A program made the translations under genes and the position numbers. Shown here piece after piece: positions 35,626 to 46,784 of a stretch of 64,000 nt of DNA. The stretch spans positions 150,432,667 through 150,496,666 of the forward strand of contig CM075673.1 in assembly GCA_037962975.1 (NCBI GenBank), read 5' to 3'. This stretch comes from Clitoria ternatea. Lineage: Eukaryota > Streptophyta > Magnoliopsida > Fabales > Fabaceae. Position 1 is the stretch's first letter. The number at the start of each line of letters is the position of its first letter. The notes under the pieces were generated by a model. It had not been told where the DNA came from. It saw only the letters and a list, made by a program, of their open reading frames with translations, and did not search any database.

Positions 35626-36035
35626 TGGTGGGGTGAGTATGATGGGCATTAGTTTTATGGCAATCATGATCTTACTGGGGAAGAGGATTTGGTGATTCCG
35701 CTTGGGGAGAGAGTTCTACTTGAAGTTATTTTCTAGGTGGTATTTTACCGGGGAAAGGGATATACGTGACTGTTGGAATGTATCAGGTAGATTTCTTGGA
35801 AACATGACCCCTAATATGCCTCATGAATGAAACAAAAACCTTGAGAAGGTGCCGACTCTGACAATGAGAAAACTTGAAAGGGTCATGAAAACTTGAGGAA
35901 GTACCAGTTTTAGTTAAACGAGGTATTAATTTTGACTTAATGGAAACCTCAAAGTGCAATGGAATTTAAAGGAGTGCCAACTTGGCACTGTGGAAACCTG
36001 GAAAGGTGCCGTTTTTGGCAATACAAAGGAAAAGG
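35626..36035. other. Spacer within the Ogre-like 3' region
   Basis: Unique-looking sequence between arrays, with scattered GTGCC-type fragments. No gene. Confidence 0.4.
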
Positions 36036-36800
36036 TGTCTCATTCAGTGACTGGAAGGTGAGGGGTCATTCGGTGATTGTAAGGTGAAAGGTACCTCGTT
36101 CAGCGACTGAAAGGTGAGGGGTGCCTCATTCGGCGACTAGAAGGTGAAAGGTGCGACTGGAAGGTGAGGGGTGCCTCATTCGGCGACTGAAAGGTGAAGG
36201 ATGCCTCGTCCAGCGACTGGAAGGTGAGGGGTGCCTCGTTCAGCGACTGGAAGGTGAAGGGTGCCTCGTTTGGCGACTGGAAGGTATTTTGTTCTTTGAC
36301 TGGTCATTAAGAAGGGTGCCTTGTTCGGCGACTAGAAATTTAGAGATTTCCAATTTTTTGGAAAGAAACTTGAAAGACGCCGACTTTGGCAATTTATGAG
36401 AAGAAACTTAAAAGACGCCAGCTTTGGCGATTTATGAAAAGAAACTTGAGAGAAACCAACTTTGCGATTGAGGAGGAAACTTTAAAGATGCCAGTTTTGG
36501 CGATTGAGGAAGAGTCTTTAGGAAGTGCCAGCTTTGGCGATTGAGTAGGCTTTGAGAAGTGCCAACTTTGGCAATTGAGGAGAAAACTTTGAGAATTGCC
36601 TACTTTGGCGATTAAGGAGCAGACCTTGAGAAGTGCCAACTTTGGCGATTAAGGAGGAGACCTTGAGAAGTGTCAACTTTGGCAATTAAGGAAGAGACCT
36701 TGAGAAGTGCCAGCTTTGGCGATTGAGGAAGAGTCTTTAAGAAGTGCCAGCTTTGGTAGTGCGAAAATTTTAAGATGCCAACTTTGGCGATAGTGATCTT
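36036..36800. repeat. Further minisatellites: AAGGTGAGGGGTGCCTCG and GTGCCAACTTTGGCGATT units
   Basis: From 36036 to 36350, units of about 30-33 bp carry GACTGGAAGGTGAGGGGTGCC and TCGTTCAGC. From 36370 to 36800, units of about 35-40 bp carry GAAGTGCCAACTTTGGCGAT and TGAGGAAGAG. Frames crossing them are repeat artefacts. Confidence 0.85.
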
Positions 36801-37345
36801 ACTGGGGAAAAGAACTTCAACGAAGTGTCAAGACTTGACATGACTGTTTATTACAATAACCTGCAGAAAAGGGTTAGTAGTGCAAAGTAAAACAAATTGG
36901 AATTTGAGGAGACTTCCCACAGAATCGTGATCCGTACAGACTTGAGATGACTCATGACTGAAACAGATCAAATGAGGTAACCCTAGCTTCAGGGAATGTG
37001 TCCGGCCCAGTCTTCATAATGATTGCTTGAGGTAAGATTAAGTAACAGAAGCGTCTTGTCTTTACAACTTTAAATAGTCACTACTTTTTTATTTTATGTA
37101 TTAAGAGAAAATACATATCCATCATATCAATGAGACTCAACATGAATACGTGTTGAAAAAGGTGAAATTTTACTTAAGTTGGATAAGTATAAAGGGAGGA
37201 AAGCATAGAAGGAAAAAGAAACAAGCATGGTTAAATAGGAAAAGTTGATAATTGGGTGAAACAAGGAGGGTTTTACAGATCTTTGGAAGAACAATGCATA
37301 TCCCAATCCCACTTCATGACCTCAAGTACACCATTTGACCATGTC

Positions 37346-37780
37346 TCTGAGAGGGTAGTTCAACCATGGTCCACGTGCCCCAGTTTGGAGTCGTACTTTT
37401 TTGCGTTGGAGGTTTCAGTCATATTGTCAGAATTTAGACCCTAATTTTTCCTGAGCCGCCTTTTCAGGTTTTCGACTCACCGGGTTGCTCTAACTTTTTC
37501 CTAGGCCGTCCTTTCAGGTTTTCAGCCTAACGAGCTCTTCTCAATCATGACATGTTCTTTTTGTCTTTGCCTCTAAGAAGGTAGTTCAACCATGATCCAT
37601 GTGCCCCAATTTAGACTCGTACGTTTTGCGTTGGGAAACTTTAGTTACTCTGCTGGAACCTTGACCCTAATTTTTACCTGAGCCGCCTTTTTAGGTTTTC
37701 GACTCACCGGGTTGCTCTAACTTTTGCCTAGGCCGCCCTTTCAGGTTTTCAGCCTAGCGAACTTTTCTTTTTCTTTATAA
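37346..37780. repeat. 227-bp tandem duplication
   Basis: Two copies offset by 227 bp share TAGTTCAACCATG, GTGCCCCA, GAGCCGCCTTT, AGGTTTTCGACTCACCGGG and CCTAGGCCG. It is part of the non-coding region of the Ogre-like element. Confidence 0.8.
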
Positions 37781-39201
37781 TGTGTTTTTCCTTTCTTATT
37801 TATTTTTGGCTGCATCATTTACAGTAAAAGGTTGAAGCTGATTACACTCCAGTTAAGCCTGCTCAGCCTTTCCAGATTTAGTTTGATCCTTCGGGGAACT
37901 GATATCACTTCAAATAGGAGACTTTTACTCCTATGCCATGTAGCCAAGAAAATAGGGGTGAGTCTTTTGGCATCAATGAGAGGGAATTACTCTGAGTCAT
38001 CATTTTGGCCTTTATTTTTCTTTTTCTTTTTTTATTTTCTGGATTTTTTCCTTTTTCATTTTTTTTGTTTTTGTTTCCTTTTGTTTGTCTTTTTTTTTGT
38101 TTTTTTATCCCCTTGATGATGCAATGACTCAATCTGACAGACTATTTCCTTGGTTAAATGGGCATAAAGAGTAATTATGCCCCAGATATGAAATATTGTC
38201 TTTTGTTTTGTTCTTGTATTGATGACATCCGTACCCCATATAGACGGGTGACAGCTTGCTTGATGATCTAGACGTAATCAGCTTGCCCTATTTGGCATGA
38301 GCATAGGACGCCGAGCTTGATTTGTTTTTTTTCATTTTTTGATTTGATTTTTTTTGCAAAGCCTCTCTCGATTGCATCTATATTTATGGGCATCTGCAAT
38401 TTACCCCTATCCAGGCTAGTAAATAACAAGGCTTTCTTTAACGATGGACATGCCCCTGTTCATTTTAAGATTTGGCAATGTTGTTGTCCATATAAACCCC
38501 TATTTCATCATGTCATAAAACAAGGTTACCATCACTTTCCGATAAATTGCCCCAGTGTTTCTTCAAACCAAAGCACATCAATAACTTAATCAATTCCCTT
38601 TGTCATTCTTGACTCAGTGGAATACCAATCTTGACCTTTTGTCCTCTTCATTTGATGATTTCGCCTACCTCTTGATAGGGCTAAATCTCTCTAGACCCTC
38701 CTTATTCAAACATCTTGGTCAATTCGGACAAGGTACCATAGTCTTTCCACCCTCTTTGTCAGCGTAATCGACCGGGCAATTGAAGTCGTGAAATTAAACT
38801 GTGACCTCACTGTTCTCAGGAGAATCATTTTCAGACTTGTATTTATTTGGTTTGTCACGGTGAATGAAAAAGAAAGAAGCAAATAGAGGGAAAAGGATTT
38901 AAGGCAGAGATAAGGAAAGCAAGAAAAGACATTTTAAAATTCGACACGTATTTATTGAGAGAAACTTGAAATGATAAAACATGTTTTTTTTTACCCTTAT
39001 TACATAAACATCCCAAAGCCTTAGGCATAGCAATTGGGTTGGAAAGTAATTAAAACATCTCTTTGATTGAAAATTTAAAGTCATAGGGAATTTGACAGTC
39101 TCCTAGTCATGAAGCTCTCCGCCTGACGGGCAATCACAAAGTTTGCATCATGCATCATCACGGGCGCCATGTTCAGTGCTGACGACATCCCTTCTATACT
39201 C
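37781..39201. other. Non-coding internal sequence of the Ogre-like element
   Basis: T-rich low-complexity DNA (around 38010-38110) and no pol domain on either strand. In a complete element, protease, RT and integrase should lie between gag and this region. Their absence indicates a large internal deletion. Confidence 0.5.
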
Positions 39202-40356
39202 CTAACCCTCTTCTATTGCAGTAACCCCAGAACTCCAATGGTTAGGCAAGGGGTTTATGGTCACTTTGGGACTTCCTTCTTGGAAACTTATCCATTTGGC
39301 TTTGATTAGATCCCTCACTTTGCATTTTAGGGCCTGACAGTCCTCAGTAGAATGCCCTGGGGCTCCAGCATGGTAATCACATCGGGCGTTAGGATTATAC
39401 CCTTTAGGGTAAGGAGGAACCACCAGTTTCAATGGACAGGGTACCGCAAAGGAGTTGCAGATAAGGTAAGGTAAAAGCTCTGTGTAGGTTATGGGAATGG
39501 GGTTAAATTGGACTGGTGTTTGATTATTGACGTGTTTTCTTGTGTTTTGGTTAGAGTCAGGAGGCTGAGTCCATTGTTGTGGGGGACAGTATGACATGGA
39601 CTGTGGATGAAGGGGTTTGAAAACAGGCAAATGGAAGTGGGTAGGTGTTCGAGCGATAGATGGATGGAAGTGGGATTGTAGTGGGGGAGGATAGGAATCC
39701 TGGTTATGGGTGGTGATGGCCATAAAAGGTGTAGGAAGATTGGCAGGCTGAAAGGCAGTGTGAGTTATTGGCCTTGGTTGGGCCTTCTTTTGGTTGTAGG
39801 AGATGGAGTTGGTTTCCTCTTTTCTCTTTCCTTTATTTCCCGATGTAAACCTTCTCGTGATAGGTGCCCCAAATGGTTGGGAGGATTGTGAAACATGGGG
39901 ATTCATCATTTGAAAATTATAATCCTGTTGTTGGTTATGGAATGGGGAAGAGTATCCTTGGGGTATTCCATAAGGTGGGAAAGGTACAACATTACCATCT
40001 AGGCCAACGAATGTGTGTTGTGATGTATAACCGTAGGGCATTCCATGAGGTAGTTGGGGGTCAACCACTTGCTTTGCTTTCCCAGTGTTGACAGTGAGGG
40101 AGGTGGTCATAGCGTGAGTAACTTCAGCCTGTGTTAGACCAAGGCCTGAGGAATGTAGTGGGGTTAGCGGTTATTGTTGGGCATCCTTGATACTTGCAGA
40201 GGAGCCTATTTCTGTGATTCTTTTCTCTAAAAGTTTAACCATCTCTGCCATTTGCTCCTTTAGCTGGTTGACCTCATCCTTGAGGTTTTCATTTTCTTAT
40301 TCTATTTCAGTCACGAGTCTCTTCTGAAGTCGGGTTCCGTAGGGGTATTTTCCCAT
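39202..40356 (-). pseudogene. Ogre-like gag remnant
   Basis: The minus-strand frame starts at ATG 40356 (MGKYPYGTRLQKRL), continues with a coiled-coil stretch (LKDEVNQLKEQMAEMVKLLEKR), then a Pro/Gln-rich middle. It ends with a gag-typical tail: PVQFNPIPITYTELLPYL, CDYHAGAPGHSTEDCQAL (a single knuckle-like C-H-H-C motif), KCKVRDLIKAKWISFQ and INPLPNHW. These last motifs are familiar from Ogre-type Gag. In-frame stops occur at 40297-40299 and 40171-40173. It ends at 39202 without entering protease, so the element cannot encode pol. Confidence 0.8.
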
Positions 40357-41430
40357 GATGTCTTTTGCAAAACAAAAGTGTCAGGTGGAGATAAAAGGAA
40401 ATAAAATAGTAGGACTGTAAAATACAATGACGCATGGAGCAATCACAGGTCTTAACGAGCATCCTTTGACTATTCCTTAGAACGACTCGTTCAAAAGTAC
40501 TAAGTACGGTAAACATAGAAATTAATATGGGATAGTTATGAAGATAGAAGAATCCTTCATTGTGAGATAAGAGCCTTAAGTTTAGCCATTTCTAGCTCGG
40601 ACAACCATGACCCTCCTCTTAAAAGTTCGATCCCATGTTAATTTCCATATATCGCCCAAGGATATTCGTTAAGCCCTAAATAGCTTCCGGCGAGAACAGA
40701 AAGAAAAAAGAGAATAAGCCATCAGGAATTGACATGCTTCGTAAATCGTTGCTCCCTTAGCAATATCATGGAAAACATCTTTACATTCGGGGAAGTAACG
40801 ATTAACAAAACACATGACAAATTGAGAGCCACATGAGTTACGAACCTTCCGATCGTCGTCAACATTTTTTATTTTTATTTTTATTTTTTTTTTATTTTTT
40901 TTGATTGTTTTGTTTTGACGACTCAGAAAATTCATAACTCAGGACCTAATGATTCAAGTAAATATGCATAGAAGGAAAGGACTGTTTGCCCATTAAAGGA
41001 TCACCAATTAAAAAGTGTCATTTTTAGAAAGAAGTAATCCATTCAACGGGCAAGTGGTCCACCAATTTGGATTAAAAGGGAAAGTGAGAATGAGAAAAGG
41101 TAGAGGGAAAGTCTGCCCCTTTGTGCCCTAAGTCAGGTTTTTCTGAAAGTCTTTTTCTGGTACCTATAGCCTGTCTAACAGTGACTCTTCATATTAGGTG
41201 GCTTGCACTAGACTTCTAAAAGGTCACTAGAGCCAAGATCCTACTCATGATGTGACCACAACAGTAGGGAGTCTACTAGGTGCGTACATCATGAAAGGTC
41301 AAACTCTAGTTGAGGCTCTTACGATCACCGGATGGGAAGTACATCCCAAACGACACCGCTACCAACCTCCCCTAACTTAAGCTTCACTTGGGGCCCGGGT
41401 ATAGGGCGGCACTCATAAGTGTGTGAAAAT
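40357..41430 (-). other. 5' untranslated region of the Ogre-like element
   Basis: Lies between gag and the right LTR. It has a T-rich stretch at 40865-40920 and no supported ORF. I cannot recognise a primer-binding site next to 41431. Confidence 0.4.
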
Positions 41431-41605
41431 TGTGAGTGTAGTATGTGAAAGGGCATTCAATACCTGTACCTTACCCCATCCTGCACAGAAAACAAACACA
41501 AAACAATAACACAAAGTCGTCTACCCTAGGGTTCAATAATGTACAAATATCAATAGAACGTAAACGATGAGATTTAAACAAACAGGAATCACAAACAAAT
41601 AATGA
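41431..41605 (-). repeat. Left-hand fragment of the mosaic right LTR
   Basis: 175 bp nearly identical to 29759-29933 (for example GGGCATTCAATACCTGTACC and AAAGTCGTCTACCCTAGGG). Similarity drops abruptly at 41606, where TAGATGTCGCAACCTCG begins. Confidence 0.8.
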
Positions 41606-41609
41606 TAGA

Positions 41610-43826
41610 TGTCGCAACCTCGATCGCGACCTCGCGGCGAGAAAGAGAGAATGTGTGGAATGAAACAGGGAGTCGCCACCAGCGTTTTTATCCATAGGAA
41701 AAAACATTGGAAAAAAAACTAAGTTCAGTAAAGCACTGGTTATAAAAATGAAATTCTAAGTTCAGGAGTCGAATTACAGGTGAGGAAGGTATTAGCACCT
41801 CACAACTGTCCGTTATAAAACGGTTACCCCAAATTGATAGCACGTACTTCAAAATAGCCCATAAATTATTTTTAACTTCTTTTAAGAAAAAGAAAATACA
41901 TGAAATAACTAAGCGAACACAAACAGACAGAACAAACCAAACAGTGACAACAAAACATCGACAGGAAGAAATTTGACTAAACAGTGACAGAAAGGGAAAA
42001 ACAGAGTAAGAGTGAAGATTAACAGGACGTCTCGTCCAAATTAACCTTAACTTATACATAAACAATTTTAAGATTAAAATAAAATTAAATAACATGGAGT
42101 ATAATAAAGTTCATTAAAACTGAAGATTAACAGGATGTCTCATCCAAATTAACCTTATTTTTAAGGGAACATTATTTAAAACAAAATATTAAAAATATGA
42201 GATCAACAAGACGTCTCGTCTAAATTAACCTCATTTTTAAGGAAATACTATTTACACAAAATATAAAAAAAGGACATGAGAACACGAGATTAACAAGACG
42301 TTGCGTCTAAATTAACCTCATTTTTAGAAAGTTATTATTTTAAATAAAATATTAAGCGTATGAGATTAACAAGACGTCTCGTCTAAATTAACCTCATTTT
42401 AAAGGAAATACTATTTACACAAAATATAAAAAAAAGACATGAGAACACGAGATTAACAAGACGTCGCGTCTAAATTAACCTCATTTTCAGAAAGTTATTA
42501 TTTTAATAAAATATTAAGCGTATGAGATTAACAAGACGTCTCGTCTAAATTAACCTCATTTTAAACAAATTACTATGGAATATTAAATAGATAAAATAAA
42601 TTGAGATAATAGCAGAGACATAAAAAAATAAACGAAAGAAAGTGGGCCCGACGTGAATTGATTCCCGCTCCTACGTATTCTCAAGCTTTTGAGAAATCAG
42701 GGTTACGTAGTTCTGAGTATTGTTCTTTTAGGAAAAGACTCGGGAGATGATGATGGATGTCATTGAGGTGGGGAGCTCGTACAAGGCAAAGTTCTTCGCA
42801 CGTGTACGGATCCTAAAGAGGTTGTGTAGACGGGAGTGCTCCCGTACGACACCGTTTTTTTTTTAAAAAAAAAAGAGATTTTCAAACTAGAAAATATAAC
42901 ATGTGCAAAATTAATTACTTATTATTTATTATTATATGTATTTCTTAAGGGAAAAGGGGCAAAAATGTTAACAGTTTAAACTATGCCGCACAGACAAACA
43001 TGATAAATAAACAGCAAACTAACAGGAAAGTAAATGACTGAAAACAAGAGAAATAAGGAACAGAATGGAACCGGTGTGGTGGGCTCAGGATCGATGTGGG
43101 AGTCAAGTGCAGCGACGGTGTCAAACCGGTTCTGGACTTACACATTGACAAAAGCAATGGACCGGTGTTAGGCTCAAAATCCTGAAAATTGAAGGATGCG
43201 ACCGGTGTTGCTGGAGGTTGATCTGAAGTGAGTAAATGACTGGATGCTGTTGAGAAGTAACGAAGACTGACGAGGTAGTGGTGTGGGAATTGGGACGGTG
43301 TTGGTTCTGCGCGAAGACGGTGTGCGTTCGGGGTAGGGACGGTGAAGGAACAGTGGCTTTGAGTATTGAAAAAAACTTCAAGCTTTTTAAAGCTAAGGGG
43401 TCTTTTGTGGTAACTAGGCAGGTCACGGGTTTCAAGTGGGGAGGTCAGTTGAGGATCTTGAGGAATCGGAGAGAATTTGAAGAGAGTCTTCTTGCAAAGA
43501 GAGGGAGTCCAAAAAAGCCAACCCCTTGAGCTTCCTTGGTTGGGGCATTTATAGGGCTTTGAGGTCATGGGCTGAGGGTTTGGGACAACCAGAATTCCCA
43601 CTCACCCATACGCGTAGTGGTGTGCAACCCTGGCCACTATCCGTTCATGGGGAGCAGGGTTTCAGTGGGGTATTTTTTAATTGTCCACTTCCGCCTCCCT
43701 GTCTGCCATTTTTAGGGAGTGCGATTCCAGGTCATCACGCATAAACTTCCAACCTCGTCTTTCCGTTGTCAAGTTTGTAACATCGGTGTTGTTTCAATTT
43801 AGGCCGGACCGAAAGAGGTGTTCACA
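41610..43826 (-). repeat. LTR of a second Tat/Ogre-type element (3' LTR, minus orientation)
   Basis: Starts TGTCGCAACC and ends GTGTTCACA. It is followed on the right by a polypurine-like tract and then an aORF, the order expected at the 3' end of a minus-oriented Tat-type element. It shares only moderate similarity with 29951-31270 of the other LTR (GGGAGTCGCCACCA, GTGGGCCCGACGTGAATTGATTCCC). Its left boundary is inferred; it could instead be read as one LTR from 41431. Confidence 0.6.
42010..42565. repeat. GACGTC-bearing tandem repeat in the second LTR
   Basis: About seven units with GAGATTAACAAGACGTC and CGTCTAAATTAACCTCA, the same family as at 30590-30990 but with different spacers (for example ATACTATTTACACAAAATAT). 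Confidence 0.85.
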
Positions 43827-43893
43827 GATGCCCCTCTTTACTCTTTTTCACGAGAAATGCACATTTCCGAGGTGAAAAGGGAGTAAAGATATG
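43827..43893 (-). other. Polypurine tract and stem-loop of the second element
   Basis: GATGCCCCTCTTTACTC follows the LTR end, as at 33235. TCTTTACTCTTTTTCAC pairs with GTGAAAAGGGAGTAAAGA across a loop of about 23 bases. Relative to the copy at 33235, one T-A pair is missing from both arms. Confidence 0.6.
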
Positions 43894-43939
43894 AACACCG
43901 ATGTAGGGGCAGAGTAGGACGTCCGGTGTGGGACTTAAT

Positions 43940-44143
43940 GACGTGGCCAATTAAACAACCGACGTGTCCTACACGTGGTCCACGTCAGGAGGTGACTGGA
44001 ACATCCCACGTGTCATCAGCTAATTGGCTCTTTTCAAAATTTAAAATTCGCGCCTTTGGGCCGGAATGCCAAAATCGGCCCCTTTTAATGGGCCTTGGGC
44101 CAGAATGCGAAAGGTTCTGGATCCTCGCCTCCCCTCTATAAAA
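43940..44143 (+). promoter_or_regulatory. Promoter of the intact aORF: CCAAT, G-box, TATA
   Basis: Upstream of ATG 44347 are GACGTGGCCAAT (about 43940), a G-box CACGTG at 43972-43977, a second ACGT-type site CCACGTCA (about 43980), ATTGG near 44023, and TATAAAA at 44137-44143 in a CTCTATAAAAGC context. TATA to ATG is about 204 bp. The Tat aORF at 25494 has the same TATA arrangement. The spacing suggests that the aORF is transcribed from its own promoter, opposite to its host element. Confidence 0.65.
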
Positions 44144-44346
44144 GCAACTTTGGGGAACCATCATTCTCACTCCTTTCTTGATATTGAAGTGCTGCCTCTC
44201 CGACGTCCAAATCCTCCGGTGTTTAAAGTTATCCTCCGGTATCACAAGTCTTCTTCGGCGTTACAAGCTGGCCCGTACTAAGAGAACTGCATGCATCGCC
44301 TCAGCAGGTAGCCATCATCTCCTTCATTTTAATTCGTAGATAAGTC

Positions 44347-46750
44347 ATGGGGGACACCGGTTCGAGTAGTGACTCCATTGAGGTCCTATCAGGTCCTCCT
44401 TCAATTACATCCCGGCGTCAGCCGAGTGGAGTTTCAAGCCGAGGTCTGAGTCACCAAAGTGAGGCAACCTCAGGGGCTTCACATCGGTTCGTCTCATCGG
44501 GACACCGTTTCTCCACATTGCCTTTGTGGGAAACAGAGGGGTTTGACACATCGTCAGACTTATCTTTTAACTTTGGCACTGCTAGTGAGGGGGGGAGCAG
44601 TGCCGATCTCTATCTTACTGACGATGTGGCTTTTTACAGCTGTGTTCCCTTCCTTCGTCACACCGTCCGAATGGCTTCTGAAAACTCCTCTATCGGCGTC
44701 GCTGTGATCACCGATCCTGCTGAGACAAACGTCTTGGCACACCGGATCAATTGGCTAGCTGAGAAGGCCAGGGATCCATACTTCTGGGTTCATGAAGACC
44801 CAAAGACCATCGTTTCCCGGTATGCTGAAGATGCTGCCGATGTCACCATTGAAGACGTTGTTGTCCACACCGGTGTGGAATATGAAAACGACTTCACCGT
44901 CTTCTGCCCTCTAACCTTGGATAGGATCTGCCATCAGCCGGGGTCAAGGAATCTCTTCATGTATGAGATGGTCTTCTCCAAGATAGGCATCCGCTTCCCA
45001 TTGACAGAGTTCGAGATAGGGGTACTCCGGTTTTTGGACTGCTCTCCCAGCCAACTTCATCCCAATGGCTGGGGCTTGGTAAGGGCTTTGGAAGTACTTG
45101 GGGAGTACTTCCACTTCGTCCCCACAGTGGCCCTCTTTTTCACTTACTGCAGGGTGATGCGCCGGGGTAACCCTGGAGGGGGTCTAGGCTTCATCAATCT
45201 CCGTTGCAACTCAAAGGTGGTTAACTTCGAAAGTTACACCGAATCGGCCAAGACAGACGGGGTCAGTTTCAAACACTCTTACGTCAAAGTCGAGGTCAAT
45301 GCTGGTAGGCCGGTGTTCTGGGAGAATTCTGATTTTTCTAGAAAGTTCTACACCGGTTGGACTCATGAGCACTTTCTCCTGACAAGCAACGCCTACATCG
45401 TCAGTGAGAGTACTTTGTCAACCGAGTCCAAGAAAGTCCTGGACGCTCTGAAGGGTTATTCCGTCATTGCTAAGTTCTCCTGCAAGAGGATTCTGGGGAC
45501 GGAGTCGGGCCGGGATGCTTACCTTGGTAGATATTGTTTAACTTTCCTCCCTTTTTATATCATCATATTTATTTTTGATATATTCATACCGGTTCTAACA
45601 TCGTCTCCTTTTTCTTTCAGGCGAGATGGCCCGGATAGACATCCTCAGGAAACTGAGGGAGGCTGCCGAAGCCCAGAATGCTGCTGCTGCTGCACAGGAG
45701 AACAGGGTGACTCCTCGTCGCACACCGGCCAAAATGGTGAGCATCCCGGCTGATAATGTTGGGGCTATGACTCTGGGGCCAGCAGAAAGGGTCCCAGTTA
45801 AAAGGAAGTCCAACCCCGGCACAACCTCCAAGCAGAAAAAACACAAGGCTTCAAGGGTTGTGACCGAGGTAGAGGCACCACGGGAGGAGCAGGCCGGTCC
45901 TGTAAATACTTCTCCGGACCGGTCTCAACCAGAAGACATCGTCATCAACTCCCGTCTTTCGGATTTTTTGGAGTATGTTGGAGGGACACCGGCTCGGTTC
46001 AACATCCCCTTCAAGCTCAAAACCGATCTTCCTGCTCCTGAGGCTCAATCTGCAGCCGAAGCAGCTATTTTTAATTTGGTTGAGGCTGCCGGGGTCCTCA
46101 GCTCTTTGGGCCACTCCTACTATTCCGGTGTTGAGGCTAAGGAATGCCTAGATCGGATGAAGAAAGTTGAGGCCTTGAGAGTTGAGGCTCAGACTGCTTT
46201 GACCCAGAAGGAGCAGGAGTTGGCCAAGAGCAAAGAAGACCTGTCCGAACTCACCACTGCTTACACATCGGCTGCCAAGAGGGCAGATGCTGCTGAAGCT
46301 AAGGCTAAAGCTTCAGAGGACGCTCTCCAGGCTCTCCGGACCAAACTAGATGAAGCCAAGGCTGCGAAGGCTGAGGTGGACAAGAAAAACAAGGAGCTAG
46401 CCGAGAAGCTTGCCGATGTGCAGGAGGAACAGGCGAAGGAGCGGATGGAAACAGAGGAGCAGCTGGCTGAATTTTTGGTGTTGGCCGATGTCACTTTCAG
46501 TTCCGCTGTTCGTCAGGTTGTACACCGGAATTCCGCTGTACAACTTAACCTGAACGGTATAGGTGTCTACTATGAATTTCATGGTGGCCACTTATATGCT
46601 ATGGACCGGGGTCAAGCTTCGGAACCTGACGATATTCCTTATGAGTCGATGCCTCTCCCCGAAGGCCAAAGCATGGAGCTGAGGACGGTGTCGGAGGGAT
46701 CCGAGAGGACAGCCTCTGCTAGACCGGACTCTCCAACATCCAACTCTTAG
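44347..46750 (+). CDS. Intact retrotransposon antisense ORF (aORF), two exons, unknown function
   Basis: Exon 1 is 44347-45526, exon 2 is 45621-46750. Spliced, they give 769 residues with no stop or frameshift, the only long intact gene in the window. The N-terminal region (about 1-95) is Ser-rich. A globular domain follows, with NVLAHRINWLAEKARDPYFW, DRICHQPGSRNLFMYEMVF, QLHPNGWGLVRALEVLGEYF (about 235-255) and a WTHEHFLL motif. It resembles, tentatively, the 'putative gypsy type transposon' domain of plant Tat aORFs. Exon 2 holds a basic patch KRKSNPGTTSKQKKHK (about 453-468, possible nuclear signal), a coiled coil (about 562-678) and a C-terminal YYEFHGGHLYAMD...LPEGQSMEL segment shared with the broken copy at 10535-25494. 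It lies antisense to a Tat/Ogre-type element whose pol is lost. It could act in integration targeting, silencing evasion or transcription, but nothing in the sequence decides. Confidence 0.85.
45527..45620 (+). other. Intron of the intact aORF (94 bp)
   Basis: The donor is TTG|GTAGAT and the acceptor TTTCTTTCAG|GCG, with a T-rich tract before the AG. It is a phase-1 intron after Ala-Tyr-Leu. Reading through would end the frame in a hydrophobic tail and a different frame; splicing joins the two long exons exactly. Position and size match the 93-bp intron at 24256-24348. Confidence 0.85.
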
Positions 46751-46784
46751 GATTTCTCTTTTTTTCTTAGCCTTGTTCCGGGAT

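Noticed and set aside
34388..35667. Two long minus-strand open frames of 255 and 321 codons.
   Set aside because: They cross the 36-bp minisatellite, whose period is a multiple of three. The translation is a 12-residue repeat with no known domain, and the frames stay open only because the unit lacks stops.
41431..43826. A simple pairing of this region as the right LTR of the element starting at 29759.
   Set aside because: Only its first 175 bp match closely. The rest is a different LTR subfamily, and the closely matching end is at 46785-47980, so a mosaic explains the data better.
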